Assembly (NCBI GenBank): GCA_946611025.1
Contig: CAMOCR010000014.1
Location: 1-13,013 of the forward strand
Reading direction: 5' to 3'
Length of the DNA: 13,013 nt
From: an uncultured Alphaproteobacteria bacterium
GTDB taxonomy: Bacteria > Pseudomonadota > Alphaproteobacteria > Rs-D84
Positions 5,148-12,671 of this stretch are shown here, piece after piece. Positions within the stretch are counted from its first letter, which is position 1. Every line of letters starts with the position of its first letter. A model generated the notes under the pieces. That model was not told where the DNA came from. It did not search any database and saw nothing but the letters and a program-made list of their open reading frames with translations. The position numbers and the translations under genes were made by a program.

Positions 5148-6212
5148 TTATTCCAAATTCGCCAATTGTTCCAATTGGTCGGCAGCAATCAGCGCATCAA
5201 TCATTTCGTCCAATGCCGCCCCACCCGCCAAGATGTCATCTAATTTATACAATGTCAGTTTAATACGATGATCGGTGACGCGTTGTTCTGGGAAATTATA
5301 TGTGCGAATCTTTTCACTGCGATCACCCGACCCCACCATCGAACGACGCGATGCGTTTGATGCGTTCATCTGTTCCATGCGTTGCTTTTCATACAGTTTC
5401 GAACGCAGAACCGCCATTGCAGTCGCTTTGTTCTGGAATTGTGAACGTTCGTTTTGGCATGTCACAACAATGCCCGATGGAAAGTGTGTAATACGAATTG
5501 CGGAATCAGTTTTGTTAACATGTTGACCACCTGCGCCAGACGCACGATATACATCGATACGAATATCTTTGTCTTCGATAACAACGTCAATATCTTTGGC
5601 TTCGGGCATAACGGCGACCGATGCAGCCGATGTATGAATACGACCGCCCGCCTCTGTTTCTGGAACGCGCTGAACACGATGGATGCCCGATTCAAATTTC
5701 ATGCGCGCATATGCGCCAACACCATCGATTTTGAACACAACTTCCTTGTACCCGTGTAATGATGTTGGGTTTTCTTCGATAATTTCAACTTTCCAACCAT
5801 GGCGCAGCGCATACGACTTATATTGATTAAATAAATCGCCCGCAAACAGCGCAGATTCTTCGCCTCCAACCCCCGCGCGAATTTCCATAATCACACTATT
5901 ATCATCCGCCGCATCGCGTGGCAATAACGCAATCTGCAATTTCTTTTCGATTTCCGGCAACGCATGATTTAATTCAATCAACTGTTCCGCCGCAATCGCA
6001 TGCAATTCGGGGTCATGTTCCATCTCTGTGGCATCGGCAATACCCCGAACTGTTTGGAAATATTGGTTTATCAATGGCAATATTTCATTCAGGCGCGAAT
6101 ATTCCTTGGACACCTTGGTCAATTCATCACCCGTCAGCGTTCCACTGTTCATTTGGGCTTCGATTTCTGCCGCGCGTGTTTGAATGTCTTTTAATTTCTG
6201 TTCAACTATCAT
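5148..6212 (-). CDS. prfA: Peptide chain release factor 1
   Basis: Class I release factor that reads UAA/UAG in the ribosomal A site and triggers peptidyl-tRNA hydrolysis. The 354-aa length is normal for RF1. The stop-codon recognition tripeptide is of the PxT kind (PET, 184-186, within RVQRVPETEAGGRIHTSAAS), which separates RF1 from RF2 (SPF). The catalytic GGQ is at 228-230 (SGAGGQHVNKTDSAIRITH). The start at ATG 6212 lies 4 nt after the hisS stop, so the gene is cotranscribed and probably translationally coupled to hisS. The common partner prmC, which methylates GGQ, is not downstream; a terminator follows instead. The near-exclusive TAA usage in this window fits heavy reliance on release factors that read TAA. 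Confidence 0.97.
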   Translation of the reverse strand: MIVEQKLKDIQTRAAEIEAQMNSGTLTGDELTKVSKEYSRLNEILPLINQYFQTVRGIADATEMEHDPELHAIAAEQLIELNHALPEIEKKLQIALLPRDAADDNSVIMEIRAGVGGEESALFAGDLFNQYKSYALRHGWKVEIIEENPTSLHGYKEVVFKIDGVGAYARMKFESGIHRVQRVPETEAGGRIHTSAASVAVMPEAKDIDVVIEDKDIRIDVYRASGAGGQHVNKTDSAIRITHFPSGIVVTCQNERSQFQNKATAMAVLRSKLYEKQRMEQMNASNASRRSMVGSGDRSEKIRTYNFPEQRVTDHRIKLTLYKLDDILAGGAALDEMIDALIAADQLEQLANLE

Positions 6213-6216
6213 TTTA

Positions 6217-7518
6217 TTATGCCATTTTTAGTAATTTTATCGTGTCCGCAACCGACAATTTTTGTTGTTCGCCGGTCGCCATATTTTTGACACTAATTTC
6301 TTTAGATTTCACTTCATCTTCGCCGATTATCAAACTGAATTTAGCCATAATTTTGTCGGCGTATTCAATCTGGCTTTTGAACTTCTTGTCCGCATCCAAA
6401 TACGCAACTGTGGTGATATTTTCATCACGCAGACTATTCACAACCGATGCCGCGAATGGTACCGCCGCATTACCCATTGGCAACACCGCCGCAACGATTG
6501 GTTTTTCAAACTGTGTCAAATCAATCTTGCCCGCATCCATCAATGCAACAAATATGCGCGAAAAGCCAATTGCCGCACCGGTTCCAACGATTTTTGTCTT
6601 GGAAAACTTAGATGCCAGATTTTCATACCGACCACCACCCGCCGCCGTTCCAAATTCTGGATATGACAATAACTTGAATTCAAAAACAATGCCGGTATAA
6701 TATGCCAACCCACGTGTTATCGACAGGTCAATTTCGGCATTTTTAACGCCCATTTGTTTTAACAAATCCATGAATTCTTTTAATTCACGAATTGCCGAAT
6801 CTAAGTTATCACTTTTGTTTACAAAGTTATCATAACCATTTGTAAACACAGATTTAATTTCATTTTCCAATTTTTCGTTTTTAAGCGTTTCATTTAACCA
6901 ATTTGCGAATTCGTCATCGCCAATTTTGTCGCGTTTGTCGATTAAAATGAACACCTGTTTTTTCTGGTCTGCATTTAACCCCAGATAGTCAAACAACGCA
7001 TCCCAAAATGGTCGCGAACCGATACGAACACAATTTTCACCAATGAAATTTGATACCGAATTCAACGCGCGTTGAATTACAGAAATGATTTCTGCATCAT
7101 AATTGATGGACATTTTTTCAATTCCCATAATGTCCATATCCATCTGGTAAAATTCGCGATAGCGACCACGTTGTGCGCGTTCACCACGATAGCGTTTTGA
7201 AAACTGTGATGCACGGAATGGAAACACCAAATCATTCAGGTGCCCCGCCACATACCGCGACAGTCCCACCGTTCCGTCATACCGCAGGCCCATTTTCGTG
7301 TCGCCCTTTTGGAACAAAAACATTTGGGTTTCAATTTCGTCCCAGTTGTCTTTATCCGTCAACACTTCGGCACGTTCGATTGCCGGCAAATCCAGATATG
7401 AAAAGCCCGCCACGCGCAGCACATCCAGCATGCGCGCCGCACAATAGTCAAAGCACCGCTGTTGCAACGGTGTTAATTCTATAAATCCCGATAAAGGTTT
7501 TGTTGGTTTTAATTCCAT
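6217..7518 (-). CDS. hisS: Histidyl-tRNA synthetase
   Basis: Class II aminoacyl-tRNA synthetase that charges tRNA-His. At 433 aa it has normal length. Visible signatures: LRYDGTVGLSRYVA (78-91); motif 2 RYRGERAQRGRYREFYQMDMDIMG (109-132 region); a histidine-binding loop RGLAYYTGIVFEF (269-281) containing the catalytic Arg269; GGGRYENL (294-301); motif 3 GAAIGFSRIF with Arg321; and a C-terminal anticodon-binding domain from about 338. Motif 2 with REFYQ.D.DI.G follows the alphaproteobacterial/eukaryotic-archaeal style rather than the E. coli RQFHQ style. In RGLAYY the usual Asp or Glu of RGL(D/E)YY is Ala272. AGGGA precedes ATG 7518. It heads an operon with prfA and has a TGATATAAT promoter at 7572-7580. 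Confidence 0.96.
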   Translation of the reverse strand: MELKPTKPLSGFIELTPLQQRCFDYCAARMLDVLRVAGFSYLDLPAIERAEVLTDKDNWDEIETQMFLFQKGDTKMGLRYDGTVGLSRYVAGHLNDLVFPFRASQFSKRYRGERAQRGRYREFYQMDMDIMGIEKMSINYDAEIISVIQRALNSVSNFIGENCVRIGSRPFWDALFDYLGLNADQKKQVFILIDKRDKIGDDEFANWLNETLKNEKLENEIKSVFTNGYDNFVNKSDNLDSAIRELKEFMDLLKQMGVKNAEIDLSITRGLAYYTGIVFEFKLLSYPEFGTAAGGGRYENLASKFSKTKIVGTGAAIGFSRIFVALMDAGKIDLTQFEKPIVAAVLPMGNAAVPFAASVVNSLRDENITTVAYLDADKKFKSQIEYADKIMAKFSLIIGEDEVKSKEISVKNMATGEQQKLSVADTIKLLKMA

Positions 7519-7571
7519 TTTCGTTATCCCTGTTTTGTATATTTACGGAAATTCGCATACATATCGCATGC

Positions 7572-7580
7572 ATTATATCA
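7572..7580 (-). promoter_or_regulatory. Extended -10 promoter of hisS-prfA
   Basis: On the minus strand TGATATAAT runs from 7580 to 7572, a perfect -10 with extended TG. The expected start is near 7565, leaving a leader of about 46 nt before ATG 7518. No good -35 is seen, which is acceptable for an extended -10. The 12-mer ATTATATCATAA (+ strand, 7572-7583) recurs exactly at 10203-10214 upstream of transketolase. Confidence 0.65.
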
Positions 7581-7606
7581 TAATTTTTATAAGAACGCTA
7601 GAAACA

Positions 7607-7624
7607 CACACCCGCACGGGCGTG
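7607..7624. repeat. GC-rich inverted repeat upstream of hisS
   Basis: CACACCCG (7607-7614) pairs with CGGGCGTG (7617-7624) with one A/C mismatch and a 2-nt loop. It sits in an otherwise AT-rich gap, upstream of the hisS -35 region and about 80 nt past the end of the metallopeptidase gene. It might be an operator, or a weak terminator for the transketolase operon, although no T run follows it. Confidence 0.3.
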
Positions 7625-7700
7625 ATGCAAAAACGAAAAAGAAATCATATTTTTATTCATAGCCATTTAATAATAGCCCAAAAATATTGGATTTCAAGGA

Positions 7701-8408
7701 TTAAAAATATTCATGCAATTCGGCGCCGTGCTGATTCAGCCAACGCTTTGCGCGTTCCACCCCGAAACCGTACAGTTCGCCAACCGTTGCCCAAAACGCC
7801 GGCGAATGATCCATGTGCCGCCGGTGCGCCAATTCATGCATAACAACATAGCGCATAACGTCCCGCGGTGCGAATGCCAACCGCCACGACAGTGACATTG
7901 TGCCGGTGCTGGAACAACTGCCCCAACGGGATGTTGTGTCATGTGCGACAACGCGCGTTGGCCACAATTCGCGTGGTGCGGTTTTAATCATTTCACGCGC
8001 AGTTTTCAAAAATTCGGTCTTTACAAAATTACGCACGCGGCTTTCAAACATTTCCGCCCCGCCCCCAACAACCAGTGTCGCATGCATATCATCGTGAACA
8101 ATCAAATGATTCGCGCGCCGCGCGGTGTCGCGCGCCAGCACAACAACGCGCCCCAAGATTTCAATTTCATCGCCGGGGGCAATTTTACGCTTTTGCGGGG
8201 CGCGTGCAAAGATGTTTTCAATCCATTTACGTTTTGATTCAATAAATTTAATTACCGATGATGTCGGGGTTATCCACGGCTTGGTCGCGTGCAATTCGTG
8301 CACCGGCGTTGTTTTGGGTCGCAACGTTATATTCCGTGCACCGCGCCGCGTTGTAATTATAATTGGGATTTCTTCGCCGGTTGAAGATACAAAAACATAG
8401 TCCGCCAT
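7701..8408 (-). CDS. YgjP-like (M48/DUF45 type) metal-dependent peptidase
   Basis: A 235-aa protein with the zinc-protease signature HELAH (191-195) and a third ligand, His201, in RRHMDHSPAFW. It is preceded by SRWGSCSS (160-167), the typical companion motif of the YgjP/WLM family. The N-terminal half (residues 1-130) matches the family layout of short beta strands (RRGARNITLRPK, GDEIEILGR). No signal peptide or membrane segment is seen, so it should be cytoplasmic. Substrates of this family are largely unknown. The start ATG 8408 follows the transketolase TAA (8410-8412) after a single base, so translation is coupled and it is the second gene of that operon. Downstream is the hisS promoter region, with no strong terminator. 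Confidence 0.88.
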   Translation of the reverse strand: MADYVFVSSTGEEIPIIITTRRGARNITLRPKTTPVHELHATKPWITPTSSVIKFIESKRKWIENIFARAPQKRKIAPGDEIEILGRVVVLARDTARRANHLIVHDDMHATLVVGGGAEMFESRVRNFVKTEFLKTAREMIKTAPRELWPTRVVAHDTTSRWGSCSSTGTMSLSWRLAFAPRDVMRYVVMHELAHRRHMDHSPAFWATVGELYGFGVERAKRWLNQHGAELHEYF

Positions 8409-8409
8409 A

Positions 8410-10194
8410 TTATTTTTTCATTTTACCCGCAATTTCACGCGCAATTTGCCGCGCATCAAATCCCAATGCCGCATAAACCGCATCGCCCGGTCCCGACATA
8501 CCAAACCGCGTCAGACCAATAACCGCATCGGCAAATTCGAACCATGGCGTGGGGGATGATGCCTCAATCGCGACAACATAGCCACGCAAGATATGTTGTT
8601 TATACAACGCACTGCACAGGCGAAAATGATCAACCGATGGCATACTTACCACCTGGACACCATCGCCCAGAATATTTGCGACATCGATTGCCAACGGAAC
8701 CTCTGCCCCGGTTGCAATCAGCGTCATGCGCACCCGCGCCGTTTTTGCGGGTTTAATTACATATGCACCATGCGCAACCGCGGCACCCGCGGGCGTTGCA
8801 ATTTGTTTGAATTTTTGCCGCGATAAAACAATACAGGTCGGTCGTGCCATATCCGTCAACGCGGTGCGCCATGCATATGCAACCTCTACCATATTACATG
8901 GGCGCAAGACGTTTATATTTGGAATCATACGCAGTGACGCCAACTGTTCAATCGGTTGATGTGTCGGGCCATCTTCGCCAACAGCAATACTGTCGTGGGT
9001 TAAAACATAGACCACCGGCAACCCCGACATTGCCGCCAGACGCATCGCCGGCCGCATATAATCACTGAACACCAAAAATGTTGAACCAAATGTGTGCAAC
9101 CCCGCCGCCGCCATGCCGTTCATTATTGCACCCATCGCGTGTTCGCGCACACCATAATCAATATAATTCCCATTAAATTCGGGCGGTACAATATGCACCG
9201 AATTTGCAACATCGGTGTTGGTGCTGTGCCCCAAATCCGCGCTGCCCCCGATAATATTCACACCCGCGCCCAGCATCGCATTTATATACATTCCAGACAA
9301 TTCGCGCGTTGATATTACCGCGGGCGCATCTGGTGTTTTTACGCGCGACAAATTCAGTGCCTTTATCGGTGCGCGCGCAACCCGTGGTGCCGCCGCAACC
9401 GCACGCCACAATTCACGCCCATGCGGCGAATCCAGTTTTTGAATCAGCCGTTCAATTTCATCCGCACCAATTGCCAGCCCATGCGCCGCCGCCGTTCCCG
9501 CGACCGATGAATATTGTCCAATAACCGTTTTGCACTGAATAAATGTTGGCCGTGCCAACCGGCGCGAATCGGCAATTGCGCGCGCAACAGCCGCACCGTC
9601 ATTTCCGTCCACCGCAACAACATTCCACCCCGCCGCACGCATACGCGTTGGAATATCCATATCGGTCAATGCCGCACCATCAATCGTGATGCCGTTATCA
9701 TCCCACAGTAAAACCAGATTATTTAATTTATATCGCCCCGCAAACGCAATCGATTCGGCGGCGACCCCTTCGCTTAAATCGCCATCGCCACAGATGCAAT
9801 ACACACGCGCATTTGATTTTTGAATTTTTTCCGCCAATGCCAGACCGACCGCATTACCGACCCCCGCGCCCAGCGGCCCCGTTGTTGCATCAACACCATC
9901 CATCCCAAATTCTGGATGCCCCGGCAGACCACCAATTTTACGGAAACTTTCCAACGACCCAATTTTATACCCCGCCAATTTCAATGTCGCATACAGCATT
10001 GCCGAACCATGACCCGCCGACAAAACGAATCGGTCAATTCCCGCACGCATAAAGTTTGCAAAAACCGCGGTTATAATATCCGCCGCGCCCAGCGCGACCC
10101 CAACATGCCCCGACCGCGCCGCCAAAATCGCACGCAAGGCATCGGCGCGAACCGCACCCGCCATATCTTTCAAATCCGTGGCATTGTACATCAT
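8410..10194 (-). CDS. tkt: Transketolase
   Basis: Thiamine-diphosphate enzyme of the non-oxidative pentose phosphate pathway, transferring two-carbon ketol units between sugar phosphates. In the 594 aa: SGHVGVALGAADI (28-40), AGHGSAMLYA (60-69), TGPLGAGVGNAVG (105-117), the ThDP motif GDGDLSEG (136-143) ending in WDDNGITIDG (164-173), the pyrimidine-domain GVREHAM with catalytic Glu351, and HDSIAVGEDGPTHQP (400-414). The C-terminal domain has FGMSGPGDAVYAALGFD. It is about 60-70 residues shorter than typical 660-aa enzymes, but all visible catalytic segments remain. The start is the first of two ATGs (10194, 10191). The -10 ends 8 nt before it, so the mRNA is probably leaderless. The YgjP-like gene follows after one base. 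Confidence 0.95.
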   Translation of the reverse strand: MMYNATDLKDMAGAVRADALRAILAARSGHVGVALGAADIITAVFANFMRAGIDRFVLSAGHGSAMLYATLKLAGYKIGSLESFRKIGGLPGHPEFGMDGVDATTGPLGAGVGNAVGLALAEKIQKSNARVYCICGDGDLSEGVAAESIAFAGRYKLNNLVLLWDDNGITIDGAALTDMDIPTRMRAAGWNVVAVDGNDGAAVARAIADSRRLARPTFIQCKTVIGQYSSVAGTAAAHGLAIGADEIERLIQKLDSPHGRELWRAVAAAPRVARAPIKALNLSRVKTPDAPAVISTRELSGMYINAMLGAGVNIIGGSADLGHSTNTDVANSVHIVPPEFNGNYIDYGVREHAMGAIMNGMAAAGLHTFGSTFLVFSDYMRPAMRLAAMSGLPVVYVLTHDSIAVGEDGPTHQPIEQLASLRMIPNINVLRPCNMVEVAYAWRTALTDMARPTCIVLSRQKFKQIATPAGAAVAHGAYVIKPAKTARVRMTLIATGAEVPLAIDVANILGDGVQVVSMPSVDHFRLCSALYKQHILRGYVVAIEASSPTPWFEFADAVIGLTRFGMSGPGDAVYAALGFDARQIAREIAGKMKK

Positions 10195-10198
10195 TTTA

Positions 10199-10211
10199 TG
10201 GTATTATATCA
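10199..10211. promoter_or_regulatory. Symmetric divergent promoter shared by tkt and rnhA
   Basis: On the minus strand TGATATAAT (10211 to 10203) is an extended -10. The transcript would begin at about 10195-10196, one or two bases before the tkt ATG at 10194. On the plus strand TGGTATTAT (10199-10207) is also a TG-n-TATNAT extended -10, with a start near 10214, which gives rnhA a leader of about 17 nt containing AAAGG (10218-10222). The two -10 boxes overlap almost fully and the predicted start points are about 18 bp apart, as expected for a symmetric bidirectional -10. Confidence 0.6.
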
Positions 10212-10230
10212 TAAAACAAAGGTATATAAA

Positions 10231-10659
10231 ATGCTAAAAATTTGGACAGATGGTTCGTGTTTAGGTAACCCCGGCCCAGGCGGTTGGGCATTTGTTGCGA
10301 CCGATGGTGAAAACATTGCTGAACGCGCCGGTGGCGAAGCCAACACGACAAACAATCGCATGGAATTGATGGCGGTGATTCGCGCGCTTACGGCGGCGCA
10401 CCGACACAAATTGGTTGAAATACATACCGACAGCCAATATGTCAAAAACGGCATGCAATCGTGGTTAAAGAATTGGAAGCGCAACAATTGGCGCACCGCA
10501 GATAAAAAGCCGGTCAAGAATCAGGACCTGTGGCAAAAATTGGACGAATTGTCACAAAACATCGAAATTCATTGGGTTTGGGTGCGGGGGCACGCGGGCG
10601 AAGAATTTAACGAACGTTGTGATGAACTGGCACGCGGACACGCCGAAAAATTGAAATAA
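10231..10659 (+). CDS. rnhA: Ribonuclease HI
   Basis: Cleaves the RNA strand of RNA:DNA hybrids during replication and repair. The 142-aa length is typical of bacterial RNase HI. The catalytic carboxylates are visible as D7 (WTDGSCLGNPGPGG), E45 (TNNRMEL), D67 (HTDSQYV) and D131 (ERCDELA), with the mobile His121 in VRGHAGEEFNERC. The basic handle region (WLKNWKRNNWRTADKKPVKNQDLW, about 78-101) that binds the hybrid is present. The start at ATG 10231 gives the normal N-terminus MLKIWTDGS, with AAAGG 8 nt upstream; the frame is open far upstream, but that overlaps tkt on the other strand and is not RNase H sequence. It is monocistronic and diverges from tkt. Confidence 0.97.
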   Translation: MLKIWTDGSCLGNPGPGGWAFVATDGENIAERAGGEANTTNNRMELMAVIRALTAAHRHKLVEIHTDSQYVKNGMQSWLKNWKRNNWRTADKKPVKNQDLWQKLDELSQNIEIHWVWVRGHAGEEFNERCDELARGHAEKLK

Positions 10660-10661
10660 AA

Positions 10662-10679
10662 AACCATTATCTATTGGTT
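10662..10679. repeat. Inverted repeat overlapping the -35 of the paralogue operon
   Basis: AACCA (10662-10666) and TGGTT (10675-10679) are inverted around an 8-nt spacer, directly after the rnhA stop, and run into the TTGACA -35 hexamer that begins at 10678. It could be a repressor site or a weak rnhA terminator. The arms are only 5 bp, so it may be chance. Confidence 0.25.
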
Positions 10680-10705
10680 GACAAATCAAATATTCGTATT
10701 ATAAT
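10678..10705 (+). promoter_or_regulatory. Near-consensus sigma-70 promoter of the paralogue operon
   Basis: TTGACA (10678-10683) and TATAAT (10700-10705) are both perfect consensus hexamers, separated by 16 nt. The start is predicted near 10712. It is the best promoter in the window, suggesting that the two unknown proteins downstream are abundant. Confidence 0.88.
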
Positions 10706-10742
10706 TCGTGTACAAATATAAGAAAATCAACAGGAGGTCACT

Positions 10743-11189
10743 ATGGCAAGAAAAACTGTCACAGCACCAAAAGATACTAAATTTATCGAAGAAGTTATCA
10801 TCAATGACCGCGAAAAAATGCCAGTTCGTGGTGGGTATATGATTCGCACACAATTGATGTCTGACGAAATTCCAGATGATACATTTATGGATCAATTTGT
10901 CGCACGCTATCAACGCGAAGTCGAAGATTATGCAAACAAATTCCCAACTTCGACAAAAACAGAAATGATTCAATCGTGGCGTGCCAGAATCGTTAAAATG
11001 CACGAAATTATTAAAAAAACCCGCAATGACAATTCGTTAAACGATTTCGAAAAGAAAGCGAAAATTGAACGCTGTTTGGATATCATTCGAAACGACCAAT
11101 ATTCAATTGAACAGGCGTTGAACTACCTGCAACGCCGCGCCAACGAAGGTCGTGAAATATTTGAAAAATTGAATCAAAAAACAAAATAA
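10743..11189 (+). CDS. Unknown charged helical protein, first of a tandem paralogue pair
   Basis: A 148-aa protein of no family I recognise. It begins MARKTVTAPKDTKFIEEVII and contains GGYMIRTQLMSDEIPDD, then about 80 residues of highly charged, probably coiled-coil helix (TKTEMIQSWRARIVKMHEII ... IEQALNYLQRRANEGR), ending NQKTK. There is no signal peptide, membrane span or enzyme motif, so it should be cytoplasmic unless exported by a dedicated system. An ideal AGGAGGT (10732-10738) lies 4 nt before ATG 10743, behind a consensus promoter, so high expression is expected. Its C-terminal half aligns without internal gaps to that of the next gene (WR, KxxKI, QxxI, YL and KTK shared), so the two arose by duplication. 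A structural or nucleic-acid-associated role is possible but not shown. Confidence 0.85.
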   Translation: MARKTVTAPKDTKFIEEVIINDREKMPVRGGYMIRTQLMSDEIPDDTFMDQFVARYQREVEDYANKFPTSTKTEMIQSWRARIVKMHEIIKKTRNDNSLNDFEKKAKIERCLDIIRNDQYSIEQALNYLQRRANEGREIFEKLNQKTK

Positions 11190-11199
11190 GGACGCCAAA

Positions 11200-11667
11200 A
11201 TGAAGCAAAAGCCAGTCACCGAAGGTATGACACCGGAACAATTGCGCGAATTTCATGACCATGTTCGCGAAGAAAATCGTGGCAACCCGGCAAACGCATG
11301 GGATATTGTCCCCGGCGGCCGCAGTTATAAAATTGATGACAAACCAATGTCCGATGATTTGGGTTATGGTTTCTTTGCAACTGGCGAAAAGCAGCGCATA
11401 CACGAAGACCAAGAGGTTTTGTCGGCGCGCCAAGACAAACGCAAGTTGATTGAAAAGTGGCGCGGTTATATCGAAACATTGGAAAATCGTATCAAACAAA
11501 TCCAAGCCGATTCGACAATGCCAATCGCAACAAAACAGCGCAAAATTCAAAACACATTAAATAAAATAAATGAATACAAACAAGACATCGCACGAACCGA
11601 AGCATACCTGGCCGACCAGGCAGCAAAAAATCATGCGTTGTATGAACAATATATGAAAACAAAATAA
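11200..11667 (+). CDS. Unknown coiled-coil protein, second of a tandem paralogue pair
   Basis: A 155-aa soluble protein without a recognised family. The N-terminal third (MKQKPVTEGMTPEQLREFHDH, then PGGRSYKIDDKPMSDDLGYG) keeps the GG...MSD(D/E) element of its neighbour. From about residue 75 it is a long amphipathic helix region (DKRKLIEKWRGYIETLENRI ... KINEYKQDIARTEAYLADQA), ending in KTK. I count about 18 identities over 77 aligned positions with the C-terminus of the preceding protein. It has no cysteine, signal peptide or membrane segment. The start lies 10 nt after the previous stop, with TAAGGA overlapping that stop as ribosome binding site, so the two are one operon. The transcript ends in a GAAA-loop terminator immediately after the stop codon. 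The role is unknown; hetero-oligomerisation with its paralogue is a reasonable guess. Confidence 0.85.
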   Translation: MKQKPVTEGMTPEQLREFHDHVREENRGNPANAWDIVPGGRSYKIDDKPMSDDLGYGFFATGEKQRIHEDQEVLSARQDKRKLIEKWRGYIETLENRIKQIQADSTMPIATKQRKIQNTLNKINEYKQDIARTEAYLADQAAKNHALYEQYMKTK

Positions 11668-11694
11668 AAAACGGCGGAAACGCCGTTTTTTTTT
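11668..11694. terminator. Shared bidirectional terminator between the paralogue operon and rlmE
   Basis: AAAACGGCG (11668-11676) pairs with CGCCGTTTT (11681-11689) around a GAAA tetraloop, followed by more T to 11694. The T run overlaps the rlmE stop codon (TAA on the minus strand, 11693-11695), and the opposite side presents a T run for rlmE transcripts. Confidence 0.93.
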
Positions 11695-12352
11695 ATCCCC
11701 GAAACCCCAGTGCCACAATAAACATTTCAACACTGTCTTTGCGTGATGCCGGCGGCTTGATATGATGTACCGTATCAAAATGCAACTTTATTTCGCGCAC
11801 CAAATCGCCCGTGGTACCACCGGTGAACGATTTTACAACGAATGCCCCACCCGGCTTTAACGCGCGCAACGCAAAATCCAGCGCATATTCCAACAACACC
11901 ATTTGACGCAAATGGTCGGTCTTTTTATGACCAACCGTGTTCGGCGCCATGTCCGACAAAACCACATCGGCGGTGCCACGATCCGTTGCGTCCGCCGGTA
12001 AATTTAATTGTGTTTCCAACCAGCGCAACGCATCATCGGTTGTAAAATCGCCCTGGTAAAAAGTCACATTGGGAATCGGTTTGATTTCCAGTAAATCCAT
12101 CGCGAAAATCTTGGAATGCGGATATGTGCGCGCAACATATTGCGACCATGAACCCGGTGCCGCGCCCAAATCAACAACAACCTGGCCATTTTTCAGGAAA
12201 TGAAAACGTTCGTCCATTTCAATCAGTTTATATGCCGCCCGCGCCCGATAGCCATCACGATGCGCCCGCGCAACATATGGGTCTGCCGCCTGACGTTGCA
12301 GCCACGCGACCGATGACTTATGTTGTGCAATTTTCTTATTTAGTATTTTCAT
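11693..12352 (-). CDS. rlmE: 23S rRNA 2'-O-methyltransferase RlmE (FtsJ/RrmJ)
   Basis: SAM-dependent methylation of the 2'-OH of a uridine in helix 92 of 23S rRNA (Um2552 in E. coli), a late step of 50S assembly. The 219-aa protein shows the SAM motif VVDLGAAPGSWSQ (59-71) and the full catalytic tetrad K42 (RARAAYKL), D134 (LSDMAPN), K174 (VVKSF) and E209 (RKDSVEMF). The N-terminus RAHRDGYRARAAYKL matches RlmE rather than eukaryotic cap methylases. The start at ATG 12350-12352 overlaps the preceding 96-aa gene by 17 nt, so it is translated as part of that operon; no strong Shine-Dalgarno sequence is seen, consistent with coupling. The stop merges with the shared terminator. Confidence 0.95.
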   Translation of the reverse strand: MKILNKKIAQHKSSVAWLQRQAADPYVARAHRDGYRARAAYKLIEMDERFHFLKNGQVVVDLGAAPGSWSQYVARTYPHSKIFAMDLLEIKPIPNVTFYQGDFTTDDALRWLETQLNLPADATDRGTADVVLSDMAPNTVGHKKTDHLRQMVLLEYALDFALRALKPGGAFVVKSFTGGTTGDLVREIKLHFDTVHHIKPPASRKDSVEMFIVALGFRG

Positions 12353-12626
12353 TTTGTTGTTGCAATTTTCTTAGTGTGGACGCATAAAACCGTTGCGCAT
12401 TTTTTAACGCACATGCCGGCGAAATAAGGCGAAAATGATCATTGTCTATCATGAACAGTACATTTTGTCGCCCACTGTATTTATACACAACCGGCACAGA
12501 ATATGCTTCAAGTCGCGTACCAATATCTTTATATGTGCACCACCATTCAACTGGTGGACTAACACTGATTATCTTGTCGTTAAAAGTGCGTTCAATAAAA
12601 TTATATACCTTTTCTTTGATTTTCAT
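12336..12626 (-). CDS. Hypothetical protein, 96 aa, between ffh and rlmE
   Basis: I do not recognise this small protein. It starts MKIKEKVYNFIERTFND and has a compact, mixed alpha/beta composition, with VEWWCTYKDIGTRLEAYSVP and a hydrophobic strand-like KYSGRQNVLFMIDND. It ends in a Gln/Asn-rich helix (LRKLQQQNENTK). No signal peptide or membrane span. AGGAAAACAGG precedes ATG 12626 with suitable spacing. It lies 45 nt after ffh and overlaps rlmE by 17 nt, so it is cotranscribed with both. That placement hints at a link to ribosome or SRP function, but this is inference. The overlap, ribosome binding site and codon use support a real gene. Confidence 0.75.
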   Translation of the reverse strand: MKIKEKVYNFIERTFNDKIISVSPPVEWWCTYKDIGTRLEAYSVPVVYKYSGRQNVLFMIDNDHFRLISPACALKNAQRFYASTLRKLQQQNENTK

Positions 12627-12671
12627 TTTGCCTGTTTTCCTGTGTGTTATGTCCCCCCACCACAGTTGTTT

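Noticed and set aside
5918..6700. 260-codon + strand open frame opposite prfA and hisS
   Set aside because: It spans the junction of two certain genes on the other strand and shows no family features.
9820..10230. Long upstream extension of the rnhA frame
   Set aside because: It runs antisense to tkt and is not RNase H-like; the native N-terminus MLKIWTDGS starts at 10231 with its own AAAGG.
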